41,258 nucleotides of DNA from an uncultured Burkholderiales bacterium. GTDB lineage: Bacteria; Pseudomonadota; Gammaproteobacteria; Burkholderiales; Burkholderiaceae_C. The position numbers and the translations under genes are program-made. The notes below the pieces were generated by a model. That model ran no database searches. It saw nothing but the letters and a program-made list of their open reading frames with translations, and was not told the origin of the DNA. The DNA lies in contig CAILYC010000055.1 in the NCBI GenBank assembly GCA_903838355.1, positions 1 through 41,258 of the forward strand. Direction: 5' to 3'. Below are positions 1 through 8,057 of the stretch, piece by piece (the stretch's first letter is position 1; the number at the start of each line of letters is the position of its first letter).

Positions 1-55
1 ACACCCCAAAAAGCAACACCCCAAAACACACAGTCCAACCAACACAGTCCAACCA
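1..55. repeat. short direct repeats upstream of first SDR gene
   Basis: ACACCCCAAAA occurs at 1-11 and again at 16-26. A 14-base unit (ACACAGTCCAACCA) is then repeated exactly at 28-41 and 42-55. The stretch is C/A-rich and non-coding in any convincing frame. It ends about 30 bases before the first gene, whose purine-rich ribosome-binding region (GAGGGCGAG) is at 77-85. It looks like slippage-derived spacer DNA; no function is claimed. Confidence 0.6.
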
Positions 56-87
56 ACACCCAACAATGAACAAAGCGAGGGCGAGCG

Positions 88-867
88 ATGAGCGTCAAGG
101 ATTTATTCAATCTCAGCGGTAAAAAAGCATTGATCACGGGCGGCTCGCGCGGCTTGGGCCTGCAAATGGCACAGGCCTTGGGAGAGATGGGTGCCGAGGT
201 GTTCTTGGTGGCCCGTAAGGCCCAAGAACTCAATGAGGCGCTTGTTCACTTGAGGGGACTGGGTATTGCAGCCCACTCGATGGCTGCCGATCTTCAAGAC
301 GAGGATCAAATCAAAGCGGTGGCGCAAACGGCCATTGAACAACTCTCGGGCGTGGACATCTTGGTCAACAACGCCGGGGCCTCTTGGGGTGCACCGGCGG
401 AGTCCTACCCCGCGGGGGCTTGGCACAAGCTCATGAATCTCAACATCAACGCCATGTTCTTCATGAGCCAAGCGGTGGCGAGTCGCTCCATGATCCCCAG
501 GCGCCAAGGCAAGATCATCAATGTCGCCTCTGTTGCGGGTCTCAGGGGCAACCCCTGCGACAGCAGCATGCAAACCATTGCCTACAACACCTCCAAAGGG
601 GCAGCGGTCAACCACACCCGTGCACTCGCGGCCGAATGGGGCAAGTACAACATCAACATCAATGCCATTTGTCCGGGATTTTTTCCCTCCAAAATGACCG
701 ACGGCCTGCTCTCAACCGCGATGGACGCCATTGTCAGCAAAACCCCACTCGGGCGCATCGGCGGGGAAGAAGACTTGAAAGGCATTGTGGTGTTTTTGGC
801 GTCCGAGGCCTCGAGACACATCACCGGCCAGGCCATTGCGGTCGACGGCGGGTCCGTCATTTGTTAG
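88..867 (+). CDS. SDR family NAD(P)-dependent oxidoreductase
   Basis: A 259-residue classical short-chain dehydrogenase/reductase, the usual length for the family. The Rossmann motif TGGSRGLG is at residues 17-24, the NNAGA structural motif at 94-98, catalytic Ser148, and the YxxxK pair Tyr166/Lys170. The C-terminal GQAIAVDGG segment is typical of the 3-oxoacyl-ACP-reductase or gluconate-5-dehydrogenase-like branch. It interconverts a hydroxyl and a keto group with NAD(P)H; the substrate cannot be read from sequence. The ATG at 88 follows a purine-rich stretch. It is followed after 28 bases by an MDR reductase and then an acyl-CoA ligase on the same strand, which suggests an operon for degrading a carboxylic acid through CoA thioesters. 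A soluble cytoplasmic enzyme is expected. Confidence 0.9.
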   Translation: MSVKDLFNLSGKKALITGGSRGLGLQMAQALGEMGAEVFLVARKAQELNEALVHLRGLGIAAHSMAADLQDEDQIKAVAQTAIEQLSGVDILVNNAGASWGAPAESYPAGAWHKLMNLNINAMFFMSQAVASRSMIPRRQGKIINVASVAGLRGNPCDSSMQTIAYNTSKGAAVNHTRALAAEWGKYNININAICPGFFPSKMTDGLLSTAMDAIVSKTPLGRIGGEEDLKGIVVFLASEASRHITGQAIAVDGGSVIC

Positions 868-895
868 AACAAGAAACTCACTCCAGAAACTCACC

Positions 896-1894
896 ATGAA
901 CGAACAAAACCTTCAACTGATTGTCAAACGCTTCCCCGAGGGTTGGGTGCAAGAAAGCGATTTTGAACTGCGCAAAACACCACTGCCCACCTTAAAAGCG
1001 GGCGAGGTCTTGGTGCGCAACCAGTGGCTCTCGCTCGACCCCTACATGCGCGGGCGCTTGAGCTCGGCCAAGTCTTATGCCCAGTCGGCCAACATTGGGG
1101 AGGTGATGGTGGGCCAGGCCGCGGGCGTGGTGATCGATTCCAGGAGTGAGAAATTCAAAGCGGGCGACTCAGTCCTCTCCTACAGCGGCTGGCAAACCCA
1201 CGCCGCCGTGGATGCAGGGCTTGTCAAACGCATCGACACGACCCGAGTACCCGCAAGCGCCTACCTCGGCGTTTTGGGCATGCCAGGGGTCACCGCTTGG
1301 ACGGGCCTCATCCACATCTGTGAGCCCAAGGCGGGCGAGACCGTGGTGGTGGACGCGGCAAGCGGCGCGGTGGGCGCCATCGTTGGCCAACTCGCCAAAA
1401 GCCTTGGCTGCCACGTCGTGGGCATTGCCGGAGGAGCTCAGAAATGCGACTATGTGGTGGGGGAACTCGGCTTTGATGCCTGCATCGACCACCGAGCCCC
1501 GGACTTCAAGGCCCAGCTGCGTGCGACCACGCCCAAGGGCATTGACTGCGCTTTTGAGAACGTGGGTGGCGCGGTGTTTGAAAGCGTCTTGGCCAACATG
1601 AATGCGTTTTCACGCATTGCGCTTTGCGGCATGGTCTCGGAGTACAACACCGAGCCTTATTGCAACCAACAGTTGCGCACACTGCTCTTTAACCGCATCC
1701 GACTCCAAGGCTTCATCGTCTCAGACAAGCCCCAGACCTGGCCCGCCATCATCGAGTCCCTCACGGCCAAAGTGCTGAGCGGCGAATTGAAATACAAAGA
1801 AAGCATTGCCCACGGTATTGAATCGAGCCCCAAGGCTTTTATCGGCATGCTCAAGGGTGAGAATTGGGGCAAGCAATTGGTGAAATTGGATTGA
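896..1894 (+). CDS. NADP-dependent MDR oxidoreductase (CurA/leukotriene-B4-dehydrogenase type)
   Basis: A 332-residue medium-chain reductase without the zinc-binding cysteines. The ATG at 896 is preferred over an in-frame upstream start at 785 that would overlap the previous gene. From 896 the protein opens with the family-typical KRFPEG segment and then LSLDPYMRGR near residues 44-53. The nucleotide-binding region is ASGAVGAIVGQLAK, followed by the ENVGG loop. Relatives reduce activated carbon-carbon double bonds (enones, 2-alkenals) with NADPH. Its position between an SDR and an acyl-CoA ligase suggests work on an unsaturated intermediate in the same pathway. The substrate is not predictable. 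Confidence 0.88.
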   Translation: MNEQNLQLIVKRFPEGWVQESDFELRKTPLPTLKAGEVLVRNQWLSLDPYMRGRLSSAKSYAQSANIGEVMVGQAAGVVIDSRSEKFKAGDSVLSYSGWQTHAAVDAGLVKRIDTTRVPASAYLGVLGMPGVTAWTGLIHICEPKAGETVVVDAASGAVGAIVGQLAKSLGCHVVGIAGGAQKCDYVVGELGFDACIDHRAPDFKAQLRATTPKGIDCAFENVGGAVFESVLANMNAFSRIALCGMVSEYNTEPYCNQQLRTLLFNRIRLQGFIVSDKPQTWPAIIESLTAKVLSGELKYKESIAHGIESSPKAFIGMLKGENWGKQLVKLD

Positions 1895-1981
1895 GGATTT
1901 GAATCCAATCCCAAACCTGATTCCATCCTAAAACCAAGCCCAATCAAGCTCAATCACCCCAAACCAACTCAAGACACCCCC

Positions 1982-3661
1982 ATGTCGTCACGCCACTGGC
2001 CGTTTTGGCCGCAGAAGTTGTCAAGAGAACTGACCTTGCCCGAGACCACACTGTGCTACAACGCCGAGGTCTCGGCCAAGCGCTATCCCGACAAGACCTT
2101 TCTCCTGTACTACGACACCCCCATCAGCTTTGCCGTTTTCAAAGCCGAGAGTGATGCGCTCGCCGGTTTCTTGAGCGAGGTCTGCCACGTCAAATCCGGC
2201 GACCGGGTGCTCCTTTACATGCAAAACTGCCCGCAATTCATGGTCTCTTACTACGCGATTTTGCGCGCCAATGCGGTGGTGGTACCCATCAACCCCATGA
2301 ACCGCCAGCATGAGCTCGAGCACTATATCCAGGACACCTTGGCTCACACCATCATCGCGTCACAAGAACTCTTGGCCCAGGTGAGGCCGCATTTGGAAAA
2401 AACCCATGCCGTCTTGCAGCACGCCGTGGTGAGCGTTTATTCAGACTATTTGCGTGTCCCAAGCGACCTGCCCATTCCAGACTTTTTAAAACTTCCCGCA
2501 GAGGATTTGTCTGGCCCAGGGCTGTATGCCTGGCGCCAAGCGCTAGACCTTGCGGCCAAGCCACCCGTCTTGACGGTCGGGCCCGATGACTTGTGTGTCA
2601 TGCCTTACACCTCAGGCACCACGGGAACACCCAAAGGCTGCATGCACACCCACCGAACGGTGATGTCAACGCTGTGTGCGAGCGAAGCCTGGTTCAGCGC
2701 CAAAGCCGACGATGTGAAGTTGGCCGTGCTCCCCCTCTTTCATGTGACGGGCATGCAAAGCGGCATGAACAGCCCCCTCTACACCGGGTCCACCGTGGTT
2801 CTCCTCTCGCGCTGGGACCGCGATCTTGCCGCCCAGTGCATCGAGAAATACCAGGTGACGAATTTCAGTGCCATCCCGACCATGATCGTGGACCTGCTCG
2901 CGAGCCCCCACATCGCCCAATGCAACCTGAGCTCGCTTAAGCGACTGCATGGCGGGGGGGCTGCCATGCCCGAAGCCATTGCGCAAAAACTCTTGGACAT
3001 GGGACTCACCTATGTCGAGGGCTATGGTCTGTCAGAGACCATTGCCCCCTCGCACTACAACCCGCCCGATCGCGCCAAGAAGCAATGCTTGGGCATACCC
3101 ATCTTTGGCGTCGAGTCTTGCATCGTGGATCCCGTCACCCTGGAGGAGTTGCCCAATGGTGAGACCGGTGAGATCATCATCAGTGGCCCGCAAACCTTCA
3201 AAGGCTACTGGCAGCAGCCCGACGCGAGCCGTGAGGCTTTGATCCATTGGCGGGGTCGGGTCTTTTTAAGGACGGGGGATTTGGGGCGTGAGGATGAGGA
3301 AGGTTACTTCTTCATGGTGGACCGCTTAAAGCGCATGATCAACTCCTCAGGCTACAAGGTCTGGCCCGCTGAGGTGGAACTCATGCTCTACCGCCACCCC
3401 CATGTGCATGAAGCCTGCGTGATCTCCAGCAAAGATGCCTACCGAGGCGAAACCGTCAAGGCCTTGGTGGTGCTCAAAGCCGAACACCGAGAAAGTGCTC
3501 GCATTGAAGAAATGATGGCCTGGGCCCAAGAACAAATGGCCGCCTACAAGGCGCCCAAGATGATGGAATTTGTCACCCACTTGCCCAAATCCGCATCGGG
3601 CAAAATCTTGTGGCGCGAACTGCAAGACTTGGAGACGAAAAAAAGCTCCTCTCAAGACTGA
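1982..3661 (+). CDS. AMP-dependent acyl-CoA synthetase (fatty/aryl acid-CoA ligase)
   Basis: A 559-residue ANL-superfamily adenylating enzyme of full length. The phosphate-binding loop YTSGTTGTPKG is at residues 209-219, a GYGLSET motif lies near 345, RTGD marks the hinge region, and the C-terminal catalytic lysine is Lys541 in SASGKILWRE. It activates a carboxylic acid to the acyl-adenylate and then the CoA thioester. No clear Shine-Dalgarno is visible before the ATG at 1982, and the 87-base spacer from the upstream gene is C/A-rich with 10-base direct repeats (AAGCCCAATC then AAGCTCAATC). It is the third gene of the presumed operon and ends 26 bases from a convergent enoyl-CoA hydratase, with which it probably shares a pathway. 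Chain length or aromatic preference is unknown. Confidence 0.92.
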   Translation: MSSRHWPFWPQKLSRELTLPETTLCYNAEVSAKRYPDKTFLLYYDTPISFAVFKAESDALAGFLSEVCHVKSGDRVLLYMQNCPQFMVSYYAILRANAVVVPINPMNRQHELEHYIQDTLAHTIIASQELLAQVRPHLEKTHAVLQHAVVSVYSDYLRVPSDLPIPDFLKLPAEDLSGPGLYAWRQALDLAAKPPVLTVGPDDLCVMPYTSGTTGTPKGCMHTHRTVMSTLCASEAWFSAKADDVKLAVLPLFHVTGMQSGMNSPLYTGSTVVLLSRWDRDLAAQCIEKYQVTNFSAIPTMIVDLLASPHIAQCNLSSLKRLHGGGAAMPEAIAQKLLDMGLTYVEGYGLSETIAPSHYNPPDRAKKQCLGIPIFGVESCIVDPVTLEELPNGETGEIIISGPQTFKGYWQQPDASREALIHWRGRVFLRTGDLGREDEEGYFFMVDRLKRMINSSGYKVWPAEVELMLYRHPHVHEACVISSKDAYRGETVKALVVLKAEHRESARIEEMMAWAQEQMAAYKAPKMMEFVTHLPKSASGKILWRELQDLETKKSSSQD

Positions 3662-3687
3662 GGATCAAGCACTGCCAGACGCCTTGC

Positions 3688-4458
3688 TCAATCCATGCCG
3701 GTAAAATTGGGGGCTCGTTTGCCCATGAAGGCGGCGATGGCCTCTTGGGCCGCGGGCCCTTTCAACCGATCATTGAAGATCACACCCTCGGCCTCGATGC
3801 GGTCATGAACATCGCTCTTCAAAGGTGCAACGCGGGATTTGAGCAAAGCCTTGGTGTGTCGAATCGAACCCGTGGACATGTGGGTGATCCTTGCCGCTTG
3901 CTCAAGGGCAAATTCCAGCACCGGTGTGTCGGTCAAAACTTTGTTCACGAGTCCCATGGTGTGCGCCGCTTGGGCTGAGACGGGCTCGCCAAAAAAGAAA
4001 ATTTCGCTGGCCATTTGATGACCCACCAATTGGGGCAAGAGTAGGCTTGAGGCCCCTTCGGGCACGAGTCCCAAGGGCACAAAGGGGAAAATCAAACGCG
4101 CGCTCGATTGTGCATAGACCAAGTCGCAGTGAAAGAGCAGGGTCGCCCCAATGCCAACCGCAATGCCGTTGACGGCAGCAATCAGCGGTTTTTCAAGACG
4201 CGAGAAGGTGCGCAGGAGCTTGATCCCTGGGGAGGCTTCTATCGTGCGGTCCACCGCCAAAAAGTCGTGCAAGTCATTGCCCGCGGAGAACGCATCCCCG
4301 GCACCGTGCAAGACGATGACCTTGACCGCCGGGTTTTGATCGGCCGCTTCCAAGGCCTGACTGAGCTCGGTGTACATCGCGACGGTGAACGCATTTTTCT
4401 TCTCCGGTCTGGCAAACTCGAGAACCAAAATTTCATCGCACAAGGAAGCATTGATCAT
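3688..4458 (-). CDS. enoyl-CoA hydratase/isomerase family protein
   Basis: A 256-residue crotonase-fold protein. I place the start at the ATG at 4458, because the mature-looking N-terminus (LVLEFARPEKKNAF) then begins at the usual distance. In-frame TTG and ATG codons at 4512 and 4500 would add up to 18 hydrophobic residues without a good ribosome-binding site. The oxyanion-hole region SAGNDLHDF and the second region with GIGATLLFHCDL plus PFVPLGLVPEGAS are present, with Glu in the usual hydratase-like position. It would hydrate or isomerise the acyl-CoA made by the ligase encoded convergently. It lies 25 bases downstream of the repeat tract that separates it from the nitronate monooxygenase reading frame upstream on the same strand. 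Confidence 0.9.
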   Translation of the reverse strand: MINASLCDEILVLEFARPEKKNAFTVAMYTELSQALEAADQNPAVKVIVLHGAGDAFSAGNDLHDFLAVDRTIEASPGIKLLRTFSRLEKPLIAAVNGIAVGIGATLLFHCDLVYAQSSARLIFPFVPLGLVPEGASSLLLPQLVGHQMASEIFFFGEPVSAQAAHTMGLVNKVLTDTPVLEFALEQAARITHMSTGSIRHTKALLKSRVAPLKSDVHDRIEAEGVIFNDRLKGPAAQEAIAAFMGKRAPNFTGMD

Positions 4459-4520
4459 GGCGTACTTTCTAGTTTCAACAAAAATAACAAAACCCATCAT
4501 GATGGAAGTCAAGTAAGCGC

Positions 4521-4574
4521 AGTCAGGTGAGTCAGCTTAGTAAGCTCAGTCACCTCAGTCACCTCAGTCAGTCT
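4521..4574. repeat. six imperfect 9-bp tandem units (AGTCANNTN type)
   Basis: Six consecutive 9-base units start with AGTCA or AGTAA: 4521, 4530, 4539, 4548, 4557 and 4566. The 4548 and 4557 units (AGTCACCTC) are identical. The tract fills nearly all the space between the enoyl-CoA hydratase and the end of the nitronate monooxygenase gene, and overlaps the last two bases of the latter's stop region. It is a short microsatellite-like spacer. A similar 9-base unit occurs at 29541-29567. Confidence 0.8.
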
Positions 4575-5547
4575 AGTGTGGTCCATCATCAGACCCAAGC
4601 GACCACGTCTTGCGTGCCACATCGTACTCGCGCTTTAACTGCGCGACCAGGTCGGCCGTGCTTTGGATCTTTTTCACCGCCCCAATCCCCTGGCCACTGC
4701 CCCAGATCTCCTTCCAAGCCTTGGGTTTGTCGCCAGAGAAATTCATGGCGCTCGCGTCAGAGATGGGCAAATGGTCCGGGTCGTAGCCGGCTTTGCGTAT
4801 CGAGGGTGCCAAGTAGTTGCCGTGAACGCCCGTGAAAAAGTTGCTGTAGACCACATCGTCTGAAGTGCCATCCACTATGGCTTGCTTGTAGGCGTCATCG
4901 GCCCGGGCTTCCAGCGTGGCAATGAAGGCCGAGCCCACGTAAGCATAGTCTGCACCCATCACTTGAGCGGCAAAAATGGCTTTGCCCGTGGCCATCGAAC
5001 CCGACAAGATAAGGGGGCCGTCAAACCACTCGCGAATTTCTTGAATCAGGGCAAAAGGACTTTTGGTGCCCGCGTGACCGCCCGCTCCTGCTGCCACCGC
5101 GATCAAGCCATCGGCGCCTTTCTCAATGGCCTTTCGGGCAAAGGGGTTGCTGATGATGTCGTGAAAGACATGGGCACCCGAGGCATGGGCCATGTCGTTG
5201 ATTTCTTGGCGAGCACCCAAACTGGTGATGTAAAGCGGCACCTTGAATTTGACGCACTCTTGCATGTCTTGCATCAACCTGTCGTTGGATTTGTGAACAA
5301 TTTGGTTGATGGCAAAGGGGGCCGCAGGCGCGTTCGGATGGGCGGCGTTGTAGGCGGCCAAGGTTTCGGTGATCTCGGCCAACCAGTCGCTCAGTTGCGA
5401 AGCGGGTCTGGCATTCAAGGCCGGCATGGCACCCACCACGCCAGCTTTGCATTGCTCAATCACGAGACGGGGGTTGCTGATGGTAAAGAGGGGTGAGGCA
5501 ATCACGGGTAGCCGCAATGGCTGCAAGGTTTCGCGAATGGTTGGCAC
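4573..5547 (-). CDS. nitronate monooxygenase (2-nitropropane dioxygenase family)
   Basis: A 324-residue FMN-dependent TIM-barrel enzyme. The start chosen is GTG at 5547, because a strong Shine-Dalgarno (GAGGGGGAA) sits 6 bases upstream and the protein then opens with the family-typical LPVIASPLF segment. An ATG at 5562 would place that purine run inside the gene. The FMN phosphate-binding segment GAGGHAGTKSPFAL is present, as is a GADYAYVGSAFIATLEA region. The family oxidises alkyl nitronates, and many members act as flavin-dependent housekeeping or detoxifying oxidoreductases. It is probably co-transcribed with the downstream enoyl-CoA hydratase and is divergent from pobA. The physiological substrate is unknown. 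Confidence 0.88.
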   Translation of the reverse strand: MPTIRETLQPLRLPVIASPLFTISNPRLVIEQCKAGVVGAMPALNARPASQLSDWLAEITETLAAYNAAHPNAPAAPFAINQIVHKSNDRLMQDMQECVKFKVPLYITSLGARQEINDMAHASGAHVFHDIISNPFARKAIEKGADGLIAVAAGAGGHAGTKSPFALIQEIREWFDGPLILSGSMATGKAIFAAQVMGADYAYVGSAFIATLEARADDAYKQAIVDGTSDDVVYSNFFTGVHGNYLAPSIRKAGYDPDHLPISDASAMNFSGDKPKAWKEIWGSGQGIGAVKKIQSTADLVAQLKREYDVARKTWSLGSDDGPH

Positions 5548-5606
5548 AGTATTCCCCCTCATTTTTGAGCTCCAATGGCTTGAATATACCCCACAAGCCT
5601 GGGCGT

Positions 5607-5619
5607 TTGCTTCAAGCAA
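5607..5619. promoter_or_regulatory. palindrome in the nitronate monooxygenase/pobA divergent region
   Basis: TTGCTTCAAGCAA is a perfect 6-base inverted repeat around one central base. A second 10-base palindrome, CTTGGCCAAG, follows at 5624-5633. Both lie in the 177-base space between two divergent starts (5547 minus, 5725 plus), the normal place for a regulator-binding site. pobA genes are usually controlled by an adjacent AraC- or IclR-type activator, but none is encoded here. Function is inferred from position and symmetry only. Confidence 0.35.
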
Positions 5620-5724
5620 GGGTCTTGGCCAAGTGGCTTGACTCTGGGCTCGGCCAGCGCCTGCCCATCGTCCATAATATCCCCTACCCCTTTCAAACCA
5701 GTGACCTCAAGGAAAAATCAACCC

Positions 5725-6918
5725 ATGAAAACGCAAGTAGCCATCATTGGCGCAGGCCCAGCCGGCATGCTGCTGTGCGAGATCTTGTCCCAGCACGGTA
5801 TTGACTGCGTGGTGTTGGAAAAACACTCCCGCGCCCATGTGCTCGAACGCATCCGCGCCGGTGTCTTGGAGCAAAGCACCGTGGAGCTGCTCAGACAATA
5901 TGGCTTGGGGCAGAGAATGGACCAAGAAGGCCATGTGCATGATGGAATGAAAATTGTCTGGGCGGGACGAGAGAGTTTTTTCATTGACGTTAAAAAACAC
6001 TTGGGCAAGCAATTCATGGCCTATGGACAGACCAACATTCAGGAGGATCTTTTTCTGGCGGCTGAACAACGTGGTGCCAAGGTTCTCACTCAAGTCGAAA
6101 ATTTGCAATTGATGAATTTGACCAGCACCCATCCCCATGTGACTTTCACGCACAATGGAGACGCTTCGCGCTTGGACTGCGACTTCATTGCCGGGTGCGA
6201 CGGATTCCACGGCGTTTCGCGCCAAAGCATCCCACCACACCTGCGTGAGGAATTTGAAAAGGAATATCCTTTTGGCTGGCTTGGCATCCTCTCGCAAACA
6301 CCCCCGCTCAGAGACATTACTTATGCCAATCATCCGCGTGGTTTTGCGCTGGCGTCCATGCGCAGTCCCACACTCAGCCGCTACTACATCCAAGTCCCCA
6401 CTGGCACCCTTTGCGAGGAATGGTCGGATGATCGCTTTTGGAGCGAAATCAAGTCGCGTTTCCCCAAAGAAATGGCCGATGAGATGGTCACCGGCAAGTC
6501 CATCGAGAAATCGATTGCCCCGTTGCGCAGCTATGTCTGCGAGACCATGCGCCATGGACAACTTTTCTTGGCAGGGGATGCCGCCCACATCGTTCCGCCC
6601 ACAGGAGCCAAGGGCTTGAATCTGGCAGTCTCCGATGTGTTTTACCTCTCCCGTGCATTGACTGCCTTTTACCGCCAAGGCATGACCCAATTGCTCGATG
6701 AATACAGTGAAACGGCTTTGCGCCGTGTGTGGAGCTCCGTCAGAATATCCTGGTATTTGACCAATCTGCTGCACCGCTTTCCAGGGGGGAGTGATTTTGA
6801 TCAACGCGCCCAAGAGCATGAGTTGGATTACCTCAAATCGTCTCACCACGCGCAAGCCGCTTTGGCAGAACAATATGCTGGCCTTGCCTTTGAATCGAGC
6901 TCTGCGCCCATCACCTGA
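5725..6918 (+). CDS. pobA: 4-hydroxybenzoate 3-monooxygenase
   Basis: A 397-residue flavoprotein hydroxylase matching PobA along its length (family about 390-395). It converts 4-hydroxybenzoate to protocatechuate with NADPH and oxygen. The dinucleotide-binding motif GAGPAG is at residues 9-14. The second FAD/NADPH motif is GCDGFHG, and the flavin ribityl motif GDAAHIVPPTGAKGLNLA is intact. The substrate-pocket Ser and Arg (in SMRSP) and the following SRYYIQV segment are conserved. The start is ATG 5725 with AAGGA at 5709-5713; an earlier in-frame codon at 5638 lies in the promoter region. No protocatechuate ring-cleavage genes are in the window, so the product must be processed by genes elsewhere. 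Confidence 0.96.
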   Translation: MKTQVAIIGAGPAGMLLCEILSQHGIDCVVLEKHSRAHVLERIRAGVLEQSTVELLRQYGLGQRMDQEGHVHDGMKIVWAGRESFFIDVKKHLGKQFMAYGQTNIQEDLFLAAEQRGAKVLTQVENLQLMNLTSTHPHVTFTHNGDASRLDCDFIAGCDGFHGVSRQSIPPHLREEFEKEYPFGWLGILSQTPPLRDITYANHPRGFALASMRSPTLSRYYIQVPTGTLCEEWSDDRFWSEIKSRFPKEMADEMVTGKSIEKSIAPLRSYVCETMRHGQLFLAGDAAHIVPPTGAKGLNLAVSDVFYLSRALTAFYRQGMTQLLDEYSETALRRVWSSVRISWYLTNLLHRFPGGSDFDQRAQEHELDYLKSSHHAQAALAEQYAGLAFESSSAPIT

Positions 6919-7146
6919 ACAAAGGCTGAAAGCCCACAGACCCGTTCAATGGTCCTCATGTTGGGGTCGCTTTAAAACGCACCGATAAAAAGCGGTAGCA
7001 TGAGAAAAACGCAGCACTCCACCGATGGATTTTTGGGGATAAAAAACCCTGCCCACCATTTTAGGGATAACGCTTATTGCATTGCACACCCGCCCCAATA
7101 GCATTGCTCGGTGGGCTAAAGAGTGTTTTAAACAAGAGAGCAATGC

Positions 7147-8049
7147 ATGCAAAAATTTGTCATTCACAAGCACGGTCGCCTTCAAGAATGGGTCGCTGAA
7201 GAAAAGGGCTATTTCAAGGCCGAAGGTCTGAACAACTACGAACTCGCGTCGCACGCTTTGTTGTCAGCGAGCACGGGCGCCGACACCCCCAAGAAAGCCG
7301 AAGTCAAAGAAAATTTAGACGGTGCGTTCCAAAGCTATGAAAAGGGTCGCGAAGCATCGGTGAGTTGCGCCTGCCACTGGACGGTCAACATGGCCGCATC
7401 GGCCGATCACGGCAAGTTATGGGGCGAGTGCTACACCATCACCCCTTGCGCGATTTTTGTGGCACCCGAATCCCCCATCCAGCGGCCCGAAGACTTGGCC
7501 AACATTGAGGTCCATGTCGGCTATCAGTCGGGGAGTCACTACACGACCATACAGGCCTTGGAGCCCTTTCTAAAAAAAGAAGAGATCAAATTGAAATTCA
7601 GTGGCTCGCCAGCGGCCCGGGTTGACCAAATGCTCGACCGAAGTGCGCAAGCGGTCACGGTGTTTGGTGGTCAATACTACATCCTCGAACAACTGGGATA
7701 CCGAAAAATACTCGATTGCACCTTCATGATCGCCGCCATCATCCCCAAAGACGTCTCCATTGAGGATGCGAGAAAATATTTTGCCGCACTTCGAAGGGCC
7801 CAAGCCGACATTGATGTGATGCACCAAAATTTCGCGCACTACTATGCCCAAGAAATCCCACAACGCCATCTTGAACTCGTTGATGTCAGGCGTTTTGGTC
7901 CTGGTGAGCGCTTTGTCTTTGAGCCCTACAGCAAAGAAATTTATGAAAAAACCCACCAGTGGGTACAGGAGCGAGGGATTTTTGCTTCTGACAAAGAGGG
8001 TCACGGCTCCTACGATGAGTCGGTTATTCGTTTGGCTGAAAAAGTTTGA
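7147..8049 (+). CDS. signal-less periplasmic-binding-protein-fold protein (NMT1/THI5-like) with CxCH motif
   Basis: A 300-residue protein with the look of a type 2 periplasmic-binding fold: an opening beta strand and EKGYFKAEGL segment (residues 20-28), a central PEDLANIEVHVGYQSGSHY region, and a KFSGSPAARVDQMLD helix. Unlike transporter binding proteins it has no signal peptide, so it should stay in the cytoplasm. Cys74, Cys76 and His77 form a SCACHW cluster near the expected ligand cleft. Known cytoplasmic relatives of this fold include the thiamine-pyrimidine enzyme THI5 and 4,5-dihydroxyphthalate decarboxylase, so an enzymatic role is possible. The AAGAGAG ribosome-binding site is at 7133-7139. 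It is followed 8 bases later by an exported Liv-type binding protein. The function is not known. Confidence 0.7.
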   Translation: MQKFVIHKHGRLQEWVAEEKGYFKAEGLNNYELASHALLSASTGADTPKKAEVKENLDGAFQSYEKGREASVSCACHWTVNMAASADHGKLWGECYTITPCAIFVAPESPIQRPEDLANIEVHVGYQSGSHYTTIQALEPFLKKEEIKLKFSGSPAARVDQMLDRSAQAVTVFGGQYYILEQLGYRKILDCTFMIAAIIPKDVSIEDARKYFAALRRAQADIDVMHQNFAHYYAQEIPQRHLELVDVRRFGPGERFVFEPYSKEIYEKTHQWVQERGIFASDKEGHGSYDESVIRLAEKV

Positions 8050-8057
8050 AAGTACAC

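Noticed and set aside
4521..4574. CRISPR-like short repeat array
   Set aside because: Units are only 9 bases with no spacers; this is a tandem microsatellite, and no cas gene is present.
5707..6873. Long open frame (388 codons) antisense to pobA
   Set aside because: It mirrors pobA, has no ribosome-binding site or recognisable domain, and the plus strand matches PobA over its full length.
7147..8049. Assignment as thiamine-pyrimidine synthase THI5
   Set aside because: Only a loose Cys-cluster resemblance; no thiamine genes nearby and the THI5 CCCFC motif is not present.
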